From the NCBI GenBank assembly GCA_023213315.1, contig JAKCPI010009379.1:1-64000 (forward strand): 64,000 nucleotides of DNA. The letters run 5' to 3'. The translations under genes were made by a program, and so were the position numbers. Below, piece after piece: positions 62,224 through 64,000 of the stretch. Position 1 is the first letter of the stretch; each line of letters opens with the position of its first letter. The DNA comes from Euborellia annulipes (lineage: Eukaryota; Arthropoda; Insecta; Dermaptera; Anisolabididae). Below the pieces are notes generated by a model that was given only the letters and a program-made list of their open reading frames with translations, searched no databases and had not been told where the DNA came from.

Positions 62224-64000
62224 TATAGTCCATGCATGATTAAGTTTTATTGTTAATGAAGCGCGGAGGGATATTCAAATAATTCAATTTCCGGGTAAGA
62301 CAATTAATATTCACATTATCATACGCTGATTTTATTTCAAGAAAAATAGTTGTGATATACTCCCTTTCAATGAAAGCAGAATATATGTGATTTGGTAAAA
62401 TTGTTAAATTATCTAAAGCGTTTTTATTTTTCCTGAATCCGTGTTGAGAATCACAAATAATCTTGTTACTCTCGACCCACCATTCAATCCTTTGTTTTAA
62501 CAATACTTCAAAAAGCTTCTCAATAACTGATGACAGCGCAATAGGTCTATATCCACTAGCCCTACTAAGGTCCTTATTACGTTTCGGCACAGGAACAATC
62601 AGTTGAGTGGTCCACGACTCAGGAAATTCTTGATTTATACTAAAGTAGGTGAAAATATTTACTAAAAAGTTCTTGCCAGACAATGGGAGGTTTTTGATCA
62701 TGGAATAATATATGTTGTAACCAGGTGAGAAATCAACTTTAGAGTCGATGGCCAATTGAAGTTCGTCCAGATTAAAAGGTGATACCATCCACTGAGGAGA
62801 ATTACTGTTCTCCTCAAGAAGTTGAATTTTTTCGGGAACCGACGGAGGAGCAATAATATCAGCAAAATCATCAATGATGTCTGATCCAATAATTTGCCTT
62901 TGTGGTAGGGACATATTCTTTAATATTTTGATTTTATTCCAAACTCTAGCGATGGGAGTAGTATTATTAATGGAAGCACAGAAATGCTTCCAGTGTGTTC
63001 TTTTCTTATACTTCAGCTTCTTCTTGGTCTCGGCCTCAGACTTTTTATAACAAATAAAGCTTTCAAGGGTCATTGATTGACGATGGTTTTTAAAACTTAT
63101 CCTTCTAGATCTTACCAAATTAGTGGCCTCAGCATCCCACCAAGGAGGACTTCTTCTTGTATCATTCATTGGAAAGTTTGAATTATGATGAACTTGGATA
63201 CTCATATCAACACATTCTTTAATATCGTTCACGAATATCTCATATTTATTCAACAAGATGGTATTGTTATCTTCCAATCGGTTGATCCTATTGCTCATCA
63301 AGTCTTGGTATAATTCCCAGTTAACCCTGTTCAAGTTTATCTTGCCTTTAGACGTGTCTTTCCTTACATAAGGAACTTGAATCTCAATTTTCAAAGAAAT
63401 TGGGAAATGGTCAGACCCACCAGGATCCTCCAGAACCTTCCAACTGATATACGGAGCGATGTCAGGAGTTACAAGGGATAAATCGACTGGCCATGATCTT
63501 CTGTTAAGTCTAGGGATCATTGTAGGCTCTCCAGTATCGAGAATAACCAAGCCGTCTTTATCAACATGATCATTAAGTAAGGAACCTGCAGGATCTTCAA
63601 ACTCACAGCCCCAAGCAAAGGAATGTGCATTGAAGTCTCCTCCTATTATGGCTGTACCCTCTAGTTGGCTGTAGAAATGACTCCAATTGTTATATTGAAT
63701 AATTGTCTGAGGAGGAGCATAAACTGAGACACAATTAATCTTCATTCTCGGTGATACTTCTATCTGAGCTCCGCATGTTTCAAAGTTGATAGAATCTAAA
63801 TCAAAATGAATTTCTTTGTAAACTATAGATTTTTTTATTAAAATTGCCACTCCGCCCTTGCCATCCAGGCGATCCTTTCTGATAATGTTAAAATTTCTAA
63901 ACTTGTAGTTAAACTGCGGTTTAAACCATGTCTCGCATACTAAAATGACATCTGGATTTAAAATAGTCATCTGATATTCAAAGGACTCTTTCCTAGCATG
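62224..64000 (-). pseudogene. I-like LINE ORF2, APE endonuclease and RT fingers
   Basis: The frame runs off the window edge. APE motifs: ILVCETWF, KGGVAILIKK, VSVYAPPQ, IIGGDFNAHSFAWG and PGGSDHFPISL. RT begins near 62700: FPESWTTQLIVPVPK, ASGYRPIALSSVIEKLFEVL and DSQHGFRKNKNALDNL, then FLEIKSAYDNVN. A stop or shift at about 62240 lies just before the mariner. Endonuclease residues look intact. ORF1 would lie beyond the window. Confidence 0.9.

Overview
This is an AT-rich animal genomic window, almost certainly from an invertebrate and probably an arthropod. The call rests on spliced eukaryotic exons and on the transposon mix: mariner, copia, BEL/Pao, Penelope-like, RTE-like and I-like elements, and many small hAT-like elements. 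I cannot name the species. There are no prokaryotic operons and no CRISPR array.

The only host gene I recognise is ERGIC2, a protein of the ER-Golgi cargo cycle. It lies on the minus strand as two consecutive exons, 47291-47541 and 16053-16313. Their codon phase and splice sites match across a 31-kb intron (16314-47290). The rest of the gene is outside the window, so most of the sequence shown is intron or flank filled with transposons.

Layout. 1-15050 is a large imperfect palindrome: two arms of about 6.9 kb around a 1.2-kb spacer. The outer 5.7 kb of each arm are nearly identical; the inner parts, Penelope-like (PLE) sequence carrying an hAT-like insertion, are clearly diverged. A third, direct copy of the outer 4.35 kb lies at 21413-25768. 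16416-35041 is a nest: a small inverted-repeat element holds an hAT-like element (16736-34922, near-perfect 8-bp target duplication), which holds PLE sequence, the third copy and a young, intact Ty1/copia retrotransposon (26559-31208). 35062-36873 is an inverted-repeat element with a 168-bp tandem array. 36918-41845 is another hAT-like element holding a BEL/Pao remnant. 42230-43500 is a LINE cut by a small hAT-like element. 44110-46866 is an inverted repeat with a hammerhead-ribozyme-like motif in each arm; it encloses an hAT-like element that in turn encloses a LINE derivative with an intact ORF1 and no reverse transcriptase. 47676-48540 is a PLE 3' end with another hammerhead-like motif. 48580-50620 holds two inverted copies of an unrecognised spliced gene. 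50885-64000 is LINE territory: a CR1/Jockey-like end, a LINE inserted in a LINE, a broken RTE-like element, and a long I-like LINE (APE, RT, RNase H) interrupted by a mariner and by a palindromic element with a 3-bp target duplication.

The firmest insertion calls rest on target-site duplications read directly from the sequence. For the copia element and for the palindromic element at 58175-59321, removing the insert and one duplication restores the host reading frame. The most interesting points are the hammerhead-like motifs in three PLE families, the ORF1-only retroposon, the hAT-like families sharing a CAGNGGCG terminus with no transposase in view, and the palindrome with its inward loss of identity.
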